Source of the DNA: Gloeocapsopsis sp. IPPAS B-1203
Lineage (GTDB): Bacteria > Cyanobacteriota > Cyanobacteriia > Cyanobacteriales > Chroococcidiopsidaceae
Reading direction: 5' to 3'
Assembly: GCF_002749975.1 (NCBI RefSeq)
Contig: NZ_PEIG01000014.1
Span: 97,249-161,248 of the forward strand
DNA: 64,000 nucleotides
Shown: positions 44,682 to 54,128 of the stretch, piece after piece
Layout: every line of letters starts with the position of its first letter
How positions within the stretch are numbered: position 1 is the stretch's first letter
Program-made: the position numbers and the translations under genes
The notes under the pieces: model-generated
What the model was told of the DNA's origin: nothing
The model's database searches: none
Seen by the model: only the letters and a program-made list of their open reading frames with translations

Positions 44682-45665
44682 CTATCTTCTCCCAATGAGG
44701 CTATGCCATGTACGCATACATTTACGGCGGAAATTAGTTAATAAACCAGGCGACGATCGCTTCTGGTTTGCTTGGGGTATATCTTCAGAAATAGGTATTG
44801 CATACTCTTCTGGTACAATTGGAGATCCATGTTGTTTGGCATAGACTTTGGTAAATTCTGCACCTAAAAATAAAATATGGGCAGCGTAGTAAATCCAGGT
44901 GATAATAATTAAAAAGGAGCCAGCAACACCATAAGCTGAAGCAAAATTTGTTTGACCTAAAAATAAACCAAAAAAGTACTGACCTAGCATGAATAATACT
45001 GTAGTGAAAATCGAGCCTACTAAGGCATCACGCCATCTTACCTTGGCATCAGGTAATACAGTATAAATCGCGGCAAATAAAACTGTAATCATACAAAAAG
45101 AGACGACAAAACTGAGAACTCGCCACCAATAGCCCTGCCCAGGTGTTAACTCATTTAAAACATCAACAACTGAAGCTAATACTGTGTTAGCAACAAAAGA
45201 AACAAGAAGTAAAAATGCAATTACTAGCACCATTGCAAACGACAATAATCGTTTACGCAGAAAGTGTGTAATATGCTTCCCTGGTACTGGTTTAACTTCC
45301 CATATTTTGTCAAGTGCATTTTGAATTTGGGTGAAAACTCCAGAAGCACCAAAGGCGAAAAAAGCTAAGTTAAAAATTAAGCGAAATGGTCCTCCTGTAG
45401 CATCTTGTCGCATATTAGCGATCGCTGTTGCAATCACCTCAGCACTTTCAGTTCCGACAATACCTTGAATTTGATCGACAAGTTGTTGCTTTGCTGTTGC
45501 TTCGCCATAAATTGCCCCTACCATCATAATGACAAGGATCATGAGTGGTACAAGCGAGAAAACTGTGTAGTAAGCTAAGGACGAAGCTAACAATGAAACT
45601 TGATTAAATTGCCACTCTGAAAATGTCTCCTTAAGTAGCTGCCATACATTCCTTGCATATTTCAT
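44682..45665 (-). CDS. YihY/BrkB-family membrane protein
   Basis: A 327-residue protein with six helices. It starts with an amphipathic stretch, then ASSLAYYTVFSLVPLMILVI (the family signature), FAFGASGVFTQIQNALDKIW and later LPDAKVRWRDALVGSIFTTV followed by YGVAGSFLIIITWIYYAAHI. These are the YihY (PF03631) marks; the family was once mis-called RNase BN and has no firm role. A charged C-terminal tail follows. It lies in a run of membrane-protein genes (AI-2E, YihY, antiporter) on one strand. Confidence 0.92.
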   Translation of the reverse strand: MKYARNVWQLLKETFSEWQFNQVSLLASSLAYYTVFSLVPLMILVIMMVGAIYGEATAKQQLVDQIQGIVGTESAEVIATAIANMRQDATGGPFRLIFNLAFFAFGASGVFTQIQNALDKIWEVKPVPGKHITHFLRKRLLSFAMVLVIAFLLLVSFVANTVLASVVDVLNELTPGQGYWWRVLSFVVSFCMITVLFAAIYTVLPDAKVRWRDALVGSIFTTVLFMLGQYFFGLFLGQTNFASAYGVAGSFLIIITWIYYAAHILFLGAEFTKVYAKQHGSPIVPEEYAIPISEDIPQANQKRSSPGLLTNFRRKCMRTWHSLIGRR

Positions 45666-45704
45666 GACAATTCAATTGTTTTGCTCCTTAGTTTTAATTT
45701 ATAC

Positions 45705-47840
45705 CTATCGGGGAAAATGTAACACAATAATTGAGATTTCTGGATGAGTGCGAGCAATGACTTCTGGTTCTGTTCCTAACATTCGCATACTTAGAATATC
45801 AGGGTGATTTCCTGAAGTTAGGATGAGTAAATCGTCAGGTTGTAGCATTTTGGCAACGCGGCTGACAAAATTACCCCGTACGTGCTCAATTGTTGCTTCG
45901 GTTTGTAGTTCTGGAGGAATTTTAGGTGCTTTGCGACGAGAATTTTTCGTGACGTGCAACACTTCTAGATTTGCTTTCAGTTCGTCAGCTAAGGTTTGTG
46001 CTAAAGCTATTGTTTTTTGCAACTTAGATGAGGCGAAGTCTAAATCAGTTAATGCGAGAATGACACGTTCAGTATTTCTAATGGGCTGGGTAAACCGTGC
46101 AACGAGTACAGGTACAGTTGCTTGACGGATAACATTGTCAATGACACTGCCAAAAAAATTATCGCGATAGCTAGAGTAACCTTTCCAACCGCAAACGATT
46201 AAATTGGCATCGCGTTCTTGTGCTGCTCTAAGAATTCCTTTCTCAATTGAATCATCAACGCGTCCAATTGTTTCGACTGACGTTACTGCTGCATGAGCAA
46301 TTGTTTCGGCTTTAGCTAAAAGTTCTTGTTGCTGTATTCTTTTCTCGGCAGTTACCGCTCCATTACTGTCACTCAGAATATGTAAAGGTAGTAATGTACC
46401 ATCACTATTTTTTGCCAAGATGATTGCAAGTTTCAAGAGATGATCTTCGGTACTAGGGTTAGCAACAGGAACTAGAATACGATCTGCTAACTTTTGTGCT
46501 GTCTCTGTTGTCGAAGTTACGGCATCGGGTTTCACACCTTTGCCCCAACGTGTTGTTATCCACGGAGAAGCAATACACGTTACTAAAATCATGGCGATCG
46601 TGCCATTTACTGTTAGCTGATCGACTAAATCAATCTCAAATGCAACTGTAATTGCGGCAAGAGTTGATGCAGCCTGTGCAACTGAAAGACCAAACATCAA
46701 CATTACGTTAGGAAACTGCAATCCAATAATTTTACCTGTTCCCCATGCTGGTAAAAATTTAGCAACAATTGCTACAAAAGTCATCACTCCTGCTACTAAT
46801 AAAGAGCGTGGTTCGCTAATTAAAATACTTGGATTAATTAGCATCCCAACAGAAATAAGAAAAAATGGGATGAATAAAGTATTTCCAATAAATTGAATGC
46901 GATTCATTAAAGGACTTAACTGAGGAATCAATTGAGTAATTGCAATTCCAGCTAAAAAAGCCCCAATAATTGGTTCAATTTCAATTAATTCAGCGACATA
47001 AGATACAATAAATAACGTAGCAACAACAAAGGTAAATTCTGCACTTTCATCGTGTCCAAACTTCCGAAAAAACCAACGACCAATTTTAGGAACTCCCCAC
47101 AAAGTAGCAAAAGTATATATTGTTAAAGCTGGAATCAGAAATAACCAAAATCCTAAAGTAAGATTTCCTTGATGGGCGCGAACAACAACTGCTAAAACAA
47201 GCAATGCCAAAATGTTTGTGATTAATGTCCCTCCCAAAACTGTTGTTACAGCTTGGGTACGCATCACTCCCAACCGCATCGCGATGGGTAGCGCCAAGAG
47301 CGTGTGCGAAGCAAAACAAGAGGCTACTAAAATTGAGGCAAGTAAGCCATAACCTAGTAGCAACATACTACCAGTTCCCAAAAGCATAGGAATGATAAAA
47401 GTTGCTAATCCAAAAATAACTGCTTTATCAGCGTTGTACTTTAAATCATCCAGGCTTGTTTCTAAACCAGCCATGAACATCAAAAATAGCAATCCTACAG
47501 TACCAAGTAAAACGATTGTGCTATCACGCTCTAATAAACCAAAACCATAAGGACCTACTGCTAATCCTGCTAAAATTAGACCGACAATACCTGGTAGTTT
47601 GATCCGCTCGAATAATAGCGGCGCAACTAGCATAATTGCCATGATAATTAGAAATACAGGTACAGGATCGGTAATGGGACCAGCTAAAACTGATGGACGA
47701 AAAAACTCAACAAGCGATCGCCCTGTATTCTGCGTAGACAACCAACTCGCCTGCACAAATGTTAGAAAAGATACTTGATAGAAATTTATGACTTCCATTG
47801 CGCTTTGAGTGTAAAGATTGCTAATAGGTAAGGTATACAT
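45705..47840 (-). CDS. CPA2-type cation:proton antiporter with C-terminal USP domains
   Basis: A 711-residue protein. Residues about 60-430 form the Na+/H+ exchanger domain of 11-13 helices, with the segments KLPGIVGLILAGLAVGPYGF, FLMFMAGLETSLDDLK and IEPIIGAFLAGIAITQLIPQ. The C-terminal 270 residues are two universal-stress-protein-like repeats: the first with ANLIVCGWKGYSSYRDNFFG and SVIDNVIRQATVPVLVAR, the second (about 590-711) ending LLILTSGNHPDILS. It probably moves K+ or Na+ against H+, with the USP part as nucleotide-sensing control; the ion is not determined. ATG start. Confidence 0.92.
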   Translation of the reverse strand: MYTLPISNLYTQSAMEVINFYQVSFLTFVQASWLSTQNTGRSLVEFFRPSVLAGPITDPVPVFLIIMAIMLVAPLLFERIKLPGIVGLILAGLAVGPYGFGLLERDSTIVLLGTVGLLFLMFMAGLETSLDDLKYNADKAVIFGLATFIIPMLLGTGSMLLLGYGLLASILVASCFASHTLLALPIAMRLGVMRTQAVTTVLGGTLITNILALLVLAVVVRAHQGNLTLGFWLFLIPALTIYTFATLWGVPKIGRWFFRKFGHDESAEFTFVVATLFIVSYVAELIEIEPIIGAFLAGIAITQLIPQLSPLMNRIQFIGNTLFIPFFLISVGMLINPSILISEPRSLLVAGVMTFVAIVAKFLPAWGTGKIIGLQFPNVMLMFGLSVAQAASTLAAITVAFEIDLVDQLTVNGTIAMILVTCIASPWITTRWGKGVKPDAVTSTTETAQKLADRILVPVANPSTEDHLLKLAIILAKNSDGTLLPLHILSDSNGAVTAEKRIQQQELLAKAETIAHAAVTSVETIGRVDDSIEKGILRAAQERDANLIVCGWKGYSSYRDNFFGSVIDNVIRQATVPVLVARFTQPIRNTERVILALTDLDFASSKLQKTIALAQTLADELKANLEVLHVTKNSRRKAPKIPPELQTEATIEHVRGNFVSRVAKMLQPDDLLILTSGNHPDILSMRMLGTEPEVIARTHPEISIIVLHFPR

Positions 47841-48124
47841 ATCAATTTTTGTTCCTAAAAATATCTATATTTAGTTACTTTTTTTAATAAATAAAACCTG
47901 TAAATCAAGATATTTGATCGATTGAGCGCACAGTATAAAATATCCACAAGTTATTGGCTACAAGCACGGAGACATAATCTTTAATGATTTAAAAATTGTC
48001 ATTTTTCCATCATATATATTGAATAAAGTAATAAAGATAACGGTTTTTACAAACAGGTAATGGCTTGCAGTGTAACTTTAATCCATCACCTAACTGCCAG
48101 AAACAGTGTCGGGGGGCAAATCAC

Positions 48125-50887
48125 ATGACGGCAACAGAAGAAAAACTGCTGGAACATCATTGGCATAATCTATCACCACAGGAAGTTGCTCAAAGTTTAG
48201 ATAGCGATCCTAAAACTGGTTTATCCGCTGCTGAAGTGTCGCAAAGACAGCAGAAATATGGTTCAAATGAGTTAAAAGGTAAACCAGGGAAAAGCCCAAT
48301 AATACGATTTTTGTTGCAATTTAATCAACCACTGCTGTATATCTTATTAGTTGCTGGTGCAATTAAGGCATTACTGGGATCGTGGACAAATGCTTGGGTG
48401 ATTTGGGGTGTCACTGTCATCAATGCAATTATTGGCTATGTACAAGAATCGAAAGCTGAAAGTGCGATCGCAGCGCTGGCTTCCGCAGTAAAAACGGAAG
48501 CGACAGTATTGCGCGACGGGCAAAAAGTCAGGGTGTCTTCCACAGAGATTGTTCCTGGCGATATTGTATTGCTAGCTTCTGGAGATAAAGTTCCCGCAGA
48601 TCTACGATTATTCGATATCCGCAACTTGCAAGTCAATGAATCAGCCTTAACGGGAGAATCGGTTGCGGTCGAAAAAAATACAAGACAAGTAGAAACTGAT
48701 GCCCCCTTAGCCGAACGCACTAATATGGCGTATGCAGGTAGCTTTGTGACGTTTGGGACTGGTAGCGGTATTGTGATTGCGATCGGGCAAGATACAGAAA
48801 CCGGACGCATTTCGCAGTTAATGGATCGCGGAACAAACTTAACAACACCTTTAACACGCAAGTTTGATCGCTTCAGCAAAACGCTGTTGTACATTATCTT
48901 GGGTGTTGCGGCTTTAACCGTGGCTGTAGGTATTGGTTACGGAAACTCCTTAATCGATATGTTTGAAGCTGCTGTTGCTTTGGCTGTGAGTGCTATTCCT
49001 GAAGGCTTACCTGCTGTTGTCACAATCACACTCGCAATTGGTGTATCGCGCATGGCACGTCGTCATGCGATTATTCGCAAACTACCTGCAGTGGAAACTC
49101 TTGGCGGTGCTACTGTTATTTGTTCTGATAAAACAGGAACACTCACCGAAAACCAAATGACGGTGCAAGCAATTTATGCCGGAGGACAACACTATCAAGT
49201 CACAGGTAGTGGGTATAATCCAGAAGGGCAAATTGTCGTTGCTGCAGATATACCTGATGGTGTTGATGCACACCAGATTGCAGATCTTAATTCAAATATA
49301 GCTTTATATGAGTGTTTAACCGCAGGCTTACTGTGTAATGACTCGCGCATAGAAGTCAAAGATGGACAAAACACTGTAATTGGCGATCCCACTGAAGGAG
49401 CTTTGATTATTGCTGCTAATAAAGCAGGGCTGAATGACTCTCACGCAGAAGCAATGCCCAGAGTGGATGTGATTCCTTTCGAGTCTGAATTTCAGTATAT
49501 GGCAACGTTGCATGAGAAGGGGCGTGGACAACGGATAATTTATGTCAAGGGTTCAGTAGAAGCATTGCTACAGCGTTGCGAACAGATGTTGGATGCCCAA
49601 GGGGAACTGCAACCAGTAGATGCAGAGATCATTCAGCAGCAAGTTGATGCAATGGCGAACGAAGGATTGCGAGTGTTAGCTTTTGCTCAAAAAATATCAG
49701 CACAGCAGTCACTCGATCACGACGATATTGCCACAGGCTTAATCTTCCTGGGATTGCAGGGAATGATCGATCCGCCACGTCAAGAGGCAATTAGGGCAGT
49801 AAAAACGTGTCAGGAAGCAGGGATTCAAGTCAAAATGATCACCGGAGATCATGCTGTCACGGCACGAGCGATCGCACAACGTATGGGCTTTAATCACCAT
49901 GAAGAAGTGATTGCCTATACCGGAAAACAACTTGCACAGATGGACGATCGCGAATTGGCTAATGCGGTAGAAAATGGTGCCGTGTTTGCCCGCGTTGCTC
50001 CAGAACAAAAACTTCGTTTAGTAGAAGCCTTACAATCTAAAGGTGAAATTGTCGCCATGACTGGCGATGGTGTGAACGATGCCCCTGCTTTAAAGCAAGC
50101 TGATATTGGCACGGCAATGGGCGGTGCAGGAACCGAAGTGGCTAAAGAAGCCGCCGACATGATTTTAACAGATGATAACTTCGCCTCGATTGAAGCCGCA
50201 GTTGAAGAAGGACGCACAGTTTATCGCAACTTGTTGAAAGCGATCGCGTTTATTCTCCCTGTCAATGGTGGTGAATCAATGACGATTTTAATTAGCGTGT
50301 TGCTAGCGCGAGTTCTGCCGATTCTCTCGTTACAAGTTCTGTGGTTAAACATGGTGAATTCAATTGCGATGACTGTACCCCTCGCTTTTGAACCCAAATC
50401 AGAAATTGTTATGCAGCAGGAACCGCGTAATCCAAACGAACCGCTGCTTTCTCGCAGACTACTGTATCGCATCATCCTAATTTCTGTATTCAACTGGATT
50501 CTGATTTTTGGGATGTTTGAATGGGTACTCCGCGATACTGGAAATGTTGATTTAGCTCGGACAATGGCGATTCAAGCGCTGGTTTCTGGTAGGATCTTTT
50601 ATCTGCTGAGTTTGAGTCAACTGGGAACTGCGATCGCAACTCGACTTATTGGACGCCGCAGAGAATCATTTAGCGATGCTCGTGCTATTTTAATTGGAAT
50701 TGTTGGTGCAGTCATTCTCCAAATTATTTTCAGTCAAGTGGGTTTCATGAATACATTATTCTCTACAGCACCACTCAACTGGAATCAATGGCTGATTTGT
50801 CTGCTTGTTGGTTTACCAATGATTCCCACTGCAATTATTGCTAATCGCATCGATCCAATCGAAAAGCCTTCTTCAAGAAAAAGATAG
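48125..50887 (+). CDS. P2-type cation-transporting ATPase (PacL/Ca2+-ATPase-like)
   Basis: About 920 residues from ATG 48125; a longer TTG frame (48065) is unlikely. It has an N-terminal cation-ATPase domain, TGES actuator loop (176-179), the phosphorylation site CSDKTGTLT with Asp335, the TGDH hinge and GDGVNDAPALKQADIG (647-662), and ten helices. Helix 4 has SAIPEGLPAVVTI, with the PEGLP of Ca2+ and related P2-type pumps. It exports or imports a cation using ATP; Ca2+ is likely but Na+ or K+ cannot be excluded. It ends 56 bases before the convergent ABC ATPase gene, with a hairpin between. Confidence 0.93.
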   Translation: MTATEEKLLEHHWHNLSPQEVAQSLDSDPKTGLSAAEVSQRQQKYGSNELKGKPGKSPIIRFLLQFNQPLLYILLVAGAIKALLGSWTNAWVIWGVTVINAIIGYVQESKAESAIAALASAVKTEATVLRDGQKVRVSSTEIVPGDIVLLASGDKVPADLRLFDIRNLQVNESALTGESVAVEKNTRQVETDAPLAERTNMAYAGSFVTFGTGSGIVIAIGQDTETGRISQLMDRGTNLTTPLTRKFDRFSKTLLYIILGVAALTVAVGIGYGNSLIDMFEAAVALAVSAIPEGLPAVVTITLAIGVSRMARRHAIIRKLPAVETLGGATVICSDKTGTLTENQMTVQAIYAGGQHYQVTGSGYNPEGQIVVAADIPDGVDAHQIADLNSNIALYECLTAGLLCNDSRIEVKDGQNTVIGDPTEGALIIAANKAGLNDSHAEAMPRVDVIPFESEFQYMATLHEKGRGQRIIYVKGSVEALLQRCEQMLDAQGELQPVDAEIIQQQVDAMANEGLRVLAFAQKISAQQSLDHDDIATGLIFLGLQGMIDPPRQEAIRAVKTCQEAGIQVKMITGDHAVTARAIAQRMGFNHHEEVIAYTGKQLAQMDDRELANAVENGAVFARVAPEQKLRLVEALQSKGEIVAMTGDGVNDAPALKQADIGTAMGGAGTEVAKEAADMILTDDNFASIEAAVEEGRTVYRNLLKAIAFILPVNGGESMTILISVLLARVLPILSLQVLWLNMVNSIAMTVPLAFEPKSEIVMQQEPRNPNEPLLSRRLLYRIILISVFNWILIFGMFEWVLRDTGNVDLARTMAIQALVSGRIFYLLSLSQLGTAIATRLIGRRRESFSDARAILIGIVGAVILQIIFSQVGFMNTLFSTAPLNWNQWLICLLVGLPMIPTAIIANRIDPIEKPSSRKR

Positions 50888-50920
50888 CAGCACCAAGGTC
50901 AACAAAATTAAATAATAAAT

Positions 50921-50941
50921 AGGGTAGGCATCTTGTCTGCC
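50921..50941. terminator. Hairpin between convergent genes
   Basis: GGGTAGGCA, TCT, TGTCTGCCC form a stem-loop exactly between the ends of the P-type ATPase (plus) and the ABC ATPase (minus). Its symmetry would serve both directions. The same hairpin type recurs at 29481 and 21910. Confidence 0.55.
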
Positions 50942-50943
50942 CT

Positions 50944-51690
50944 TTACCATTCCAATTCAGCCGGCGCAACTTTGCGTTCGTTACGACGAATATTCAGAAT
51001 TTGACCACTACGCATTGCGATCGCGCGATCGGCCATTCTCGAAATTCCCGCATTGTGGGTAATCACAATTGTCATTGTGCCTAATTCACGGTTAGCTTGT
51101 TCTAAGACTTCTAGTACCAGTTTGCCAGTTTGAAAGTCAAGCGCTCCTGTTGGTTCATCACATAATAATACCTCTGGACGTTTCGCAATAGCTCTTGCGA
51201 TCGCCACTCGCTGTTGTTCGCCACCAGACATTTGCGAGGGAAAATGATGGATGCGATCGCTCAATCCAACTCGGAAGAGTGCTTCTTCTGGTTGCATTGG
51301 ACGACGTGCCATGTCTGTCACTAGTGCCACATTTTCTCGCGCTGTGAGGCTAGGAATCAAATTGTAGAACTGAAAAATAAAACCAACGCAGTCTCGGCGA
51401 AAGCGGGTGAGTTCTGCATCGCTAGCGTTAGTCAAATTGCGATGATGAAAAACAATTTGCCCGCTTGAAGGAACATCTAATCCACCTAAGATATTTAATA
51501 ATGTGGATTTACCGCTACCCGAAGGTCCTAAGACAACAACAAATTCACCTTCGTACAAATCAAGATCAACGGACTGTAACGCATAGACCTCCACTTCACC
51601 CATGCGGTACACCTTTGTGATGTCTTGCAAATGAAACCCAACATTGTTGGAGACAGCAGAGGTAGGTAACTGACCGTGTTGATTGTTCAT
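50944..51690 (-). CDS. ABC exporter ATPase (LolD/MacB/DevA-type)
   Basis: A 248-residue ATPase with Walker [10 protein letters not shown] (55-63), Q-loop FQFYNL, signature SGGEQ (155-159), Walker B LLCDEP (175-180) and D-loop GALD, and the switch His in ITHN. It is the short MacB/LolD type that works with FtsX-like permeases. The matching permease is at 54129 on the same strand and the matching HlyD-like adaptor at 52774 on the opposite strand. ATG start at complement 51688-51690. Confidence 0.93.
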   Translation of the reverse strand: MNNQHGQLPTSAVSNNVGFHLQDITKVYRMGEVEVYALQSVDLDLYEGEFVVVLGPSGSGKSTLLNILGGLDVPSSGQIVFHHRNLTNASDAELTRFRRDCVGFIFQFYNLIPSLTARENVALVTDMARRPMQPEEALFRVGLSDRIHHFPSQMSGGEQQRVAIARAIAKRPEVLLCDEPTGALDFQTGKLVLEVLEQANRELGTMTIVITHNAGISRMADRAIAMRSGQILNIRRNERKVAPAELEW

Positions 51691-51809
51691 GGTCAGAGGT
51701 AATTCTATGGTGATGCTTCAAGTTTAGGCGATCGCACCTGATCTTCACAAGATTCTCAAGTTTCCTTCCTAAAGTGGAACTCAGCAAATGAAATGTAGAG
51801 GCGACTGTT

Positions 51810-52232
51810 GTGATCAGCTACCAGGAAAAAATCATTGCACTTTGGACTGTTTTTTTACTAGGTACACTCTTTCATACTCAACTTGGTTTGATGCCACTGT
51901 TTCACGGTCAAGATATTGCGATCGCAGATATCCACAATAATCTGAATATTGCTTATATTCTCTGGGGAATGCTCGGCTTTTTTGTTTTACCCATGTTTGC
52001 AATTATAGTCATGGCATTCAATGACTCTAAACGTTATCGAGTTATTCATTTAAGTTTGACAATTTTTTATACCGTTCTGAACTTTTTACACGTTGTACTT
52101 GACTTAGAAGTTACACCAATTGCTTGGTATCAAATCGCATTAATGATTGTTTTATTTTTTATTGGTTTGTTACTTAATATAGTCTCATTGCAATGGCTAA
52201 GAGCATACAACTACCATAAAAAACTGGCTTAG
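51810..52232 (+). CDS. Four-helix membrane protein, unknown
   Basis: A 140-residue protein with four hydrophobic segments (ALWTVFLLGTLFHTQLGLM, YILWGMLGFFVLPMFAIIVM, HLSLTIFYTVLNFLHVVLDL and IALMIVLFFIGLLLNIVSL). Two His (FH in the first, FLHV in the third) and a polar loop HGQDIAIADIHNN lie between them. GTG start. It is followed by the DUF355 gene after 17 bases and the HlyD gene after that, on the same strand, so the three may be one transcript. No family recognised. Confidence 0.6.
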   Translation: MISYQEKIIALWTVFLLGTLFHTQLGLMPLFHGQDIAIADIHNNLNIAYILWGMLGFFVLPMFAIIVMAFNDSKRYRVIHLSLTIFYTVLNFLHVVLDLEVTPIAWYQIALMIVLFFIGLLLNIVSLQWLRAYNYHKKLA

Positions 52233-52249
52233 TAGCTAATGAGGTAAAA

Positions 52250-52732
52250 ATGCAACTGCAATCAATTCCTGTTCAAATTCCTGAAGGAAGTAATGTCATC
52301 TTAGGACAATCACACTTCATTAAAACAGTTGAAGATCTTTATGAAATCATGACTGAAAGTTCATCTCAGATCAAATTTGGTATTGCGTTTTGTGAGGCAT
52401 CCGGACCATGTTTGATTCGTGCTGCTGGTAACGAACAAGCACTAAAAACTGCTGCGGTCAATAATGCCAAAGCGATCGCGGCTGGACATAGTTTTATTAT
52501 TGTGATGCAAAATGCCTATCCAATTAGTGTTTTGAACGCAATTAAGCAATGTCCAGAAGTCTGTAATATCTACTGTGCTACTGGGAATCCTGTTGAAGCA
52601 ATTGTGGCTGAAACAGATCAAGGAAGAGGAATTTTAGGTATTGTGGATGGTTCGGCACCGCAGGCTATTGAAACTGATGAAGATGTGAAAGTACGCCATC
52701 AATTTTTACGTCAAGTAGGCTACAAGCTTTAG
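52250..52732 (+). CDS. DUF355 protein (adenosine-specific-kinase family)
   Basis: A 160-residue cytosolic protein. The pattern QSHFIKTVEDLYEIM, FGIAFCEASGPCLIRAAGNE, AIAAGHSFIIVMQNAYP and GRGILGIVDGSAP is that of the PF04008 family, annotated adenosine-specific kinase from archaeal work. Full family length. Function in cyanobacteria is not established. ATG start. The gene sits 17 bases after the four-helix gene and 41 bases before the HlyD-like gene. Confidence 0.88.
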   Translation: MQLQSIPVQIPEGSNVILGQSHFIKTVEDLYEIMTESSSQIKFGIAFCEASGPCLIRAAGNEQALKTAAVNNAKAIAAGHSFIIVMQNAYPISVLNAIKQCPEVCNIYCATGNPVEAIVAETDQGRGILGIVDGSAPQAIETDEDVKVRHQFLRQVGYKL

Positions 52733-52773
52733 TTGTAAATAATGAGGCACAAAGAGATTTGAGGTAGTTGTAG

Positions 52774-54111
52774 ATGATATCACTGCCATTATCTAAACGA
52801 TCCTCAAAGTTATTGATCTATCTCGGTATTGCGCTAGCAACAGCGATCGCCATTGTCTTATTACTACGTCCCACTCCTGTTGCAGTTGAGGTAGGGCGCG
52901 TTGAACAAGGCAAGTTGCAAGTCACAGTTAATGCAGAGGGAATGACACGAGTTCGCGATCGCTACATCCTTGCAGCAGAAGTCAATGGACACCTAGATCG
53001 GATTACTTTAAATGAGGGTGATGTTGTGGATGTAGGTGATGTTGTAGCGCGGATTGATTCCTTGCCACATACAACTGCTGTTCAAGAAGCTTTAGGGCGT
53101 TTAGCAGAATGGCGGGCACAACGTGCAGGAGTTGAAACCCAACGCCCCAAAACCGCAGCTTTAGCACAAGCACGCAGTCGCATTGCAACAACTCAGGCAA
53201 ATCAGCGACAAATTGAAGCACGAGTTGCTCAAGCACAAGCTACTTTAGAGCAAGCCCAGCGCGATCGCCAACGGGCACAATACTTTGCCTCTACAGGTGT
53301 CATCTCACGTCAAGCGCGAGAACAAGCCGAATTAAACGAACAAACAAAACAAGAAGAACACAATGCCGCACTCCAAGCCGCACAAGCAGCGCGATCTGAA
53401 GTAGCTGTTGCCCAAAAAGCTCTTGCCTTACTACAAGCCGAGCAAAGCGATCCTGATTATCTTTTAGAAGTTTACAATGCTCGCATTGCTAGTGTCGAGG
53501 CGGAACTAGCACGATTGCAAGATGAAGCTCAGCGTACTGAGATGCGATCGCCAGTACGCGGTCAAGTGTTGCGAGTTTTGCAACGTAGCGCCCAAGTTGT
53601 TAACGACGGAACTCCACTTCTGGAACTAGGCGATCCAACAAAACTTGAACTTGTGGTAGATGTTCTTTCTAGTGATGCAGAACGAGTTGCTGTCGGAAAT
53701 GCGATGCAAGTTACCTCTGGGACAACACAACTAGAAGGTCGAGTACGGCGCGTTGAACCTTCTGCTTTTACAAAAACATCTGCTTTGGGCGTAGAAGAAC
53801 AGCGCGTGAATGTCATAGGTAGTCTTGACGCACCAAAAGTACTCGGCGATGGTTATCGAGTCGATGTGCAAATTGTAGTTTGGGAAAAACGCAATGTATT
53901 ACAAGCACCGTTGAGTGCATTGTTTCGTTGCAATCAAGCTTGGTGTGTCTTTGTCGTTAATAATGGTAAAGCCGAACGACGTCCAGTTACAGTTGGGCAA
54001 CGCAGTGATACTACCGTAGAAATTCAGCAAGGCTTAACTGCTGATGAACTATTAATCTTGCACCCCACAGAACAAATTGAGGATAATCGCTCTGTCACTA
54101 TAAATGATTGA
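52774..54111 (+). CDS. HlyD-type periplasmic adaptor of an efflux/ABC exporter
   Basis: A 445-residue membrane-fusion protein. One N-terminal helix (about 13-32), a biotinyl-lipoyl-like half, a coiled-coil hairpin (about 110-240, rich in Q, A, R and E), the second half with MRSPVRGQVLRVLQRSAQVV, then a beta barrel (LVVDVLSSDAERVAVG) and C-terminal domain. It should link the FtsX-type permease/ATPase to the outer membrane. Its stop lies 17 bases from the convergent permease stop, so the adaptor is encoded opposite to its partners. ATG start. Confidence 0.9.
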   Translation: MISLPLSKRSSKLLIYLGIALATAIAIVLLLRPTPVAVEVGRVEQGKLQVTVNAEGMTRVRDRYILAAEVNGHLDRITLNEGDVVDVGDVVARIDSLPHTTAVQEALGRLAEWRAQRAGVETQRPKTAALAQARSRIATTQANQRQIEARVAQAQATLEQAQRDRQRAQYFASTGVISRQAREQAELNEQTKQEEHNAALQAAQAARSEVAVAQKALALLQAEQSDPDYLLEVYNARIASVEAELARLQDEAQRTEMRSPVRGQVLRVLQRSAQVVNDGTPLLELGDPTKLELVVDVLSSDAERVAVGNAMQVTSGTTQLEGRVRRVEPSAFTKTSALGVEEQRVNVIGSLDAPKVLGDGYRVDVQIVVWEKRNVLQAPLSALFRCNQAWCVFVVNNGKAERRPVTVGQRSDTTVEIQQGLTADELLILHPTEQIEDNRSVTIND

Positions 54112-54128
54112 GTTCTTGTGCTATCCAA

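Noticed and set aside
48436..48894. 152-codon minus-strand frame
   Set aside because: Antisense to the P-type ATPase, whose motifs are intact here.
52250..52732. Rhodopsin transducer candidate
   Set aside because: The motifs are those of DUF355, not the ASR transducer family, and it is 12 kb from the rhodopsin gene.
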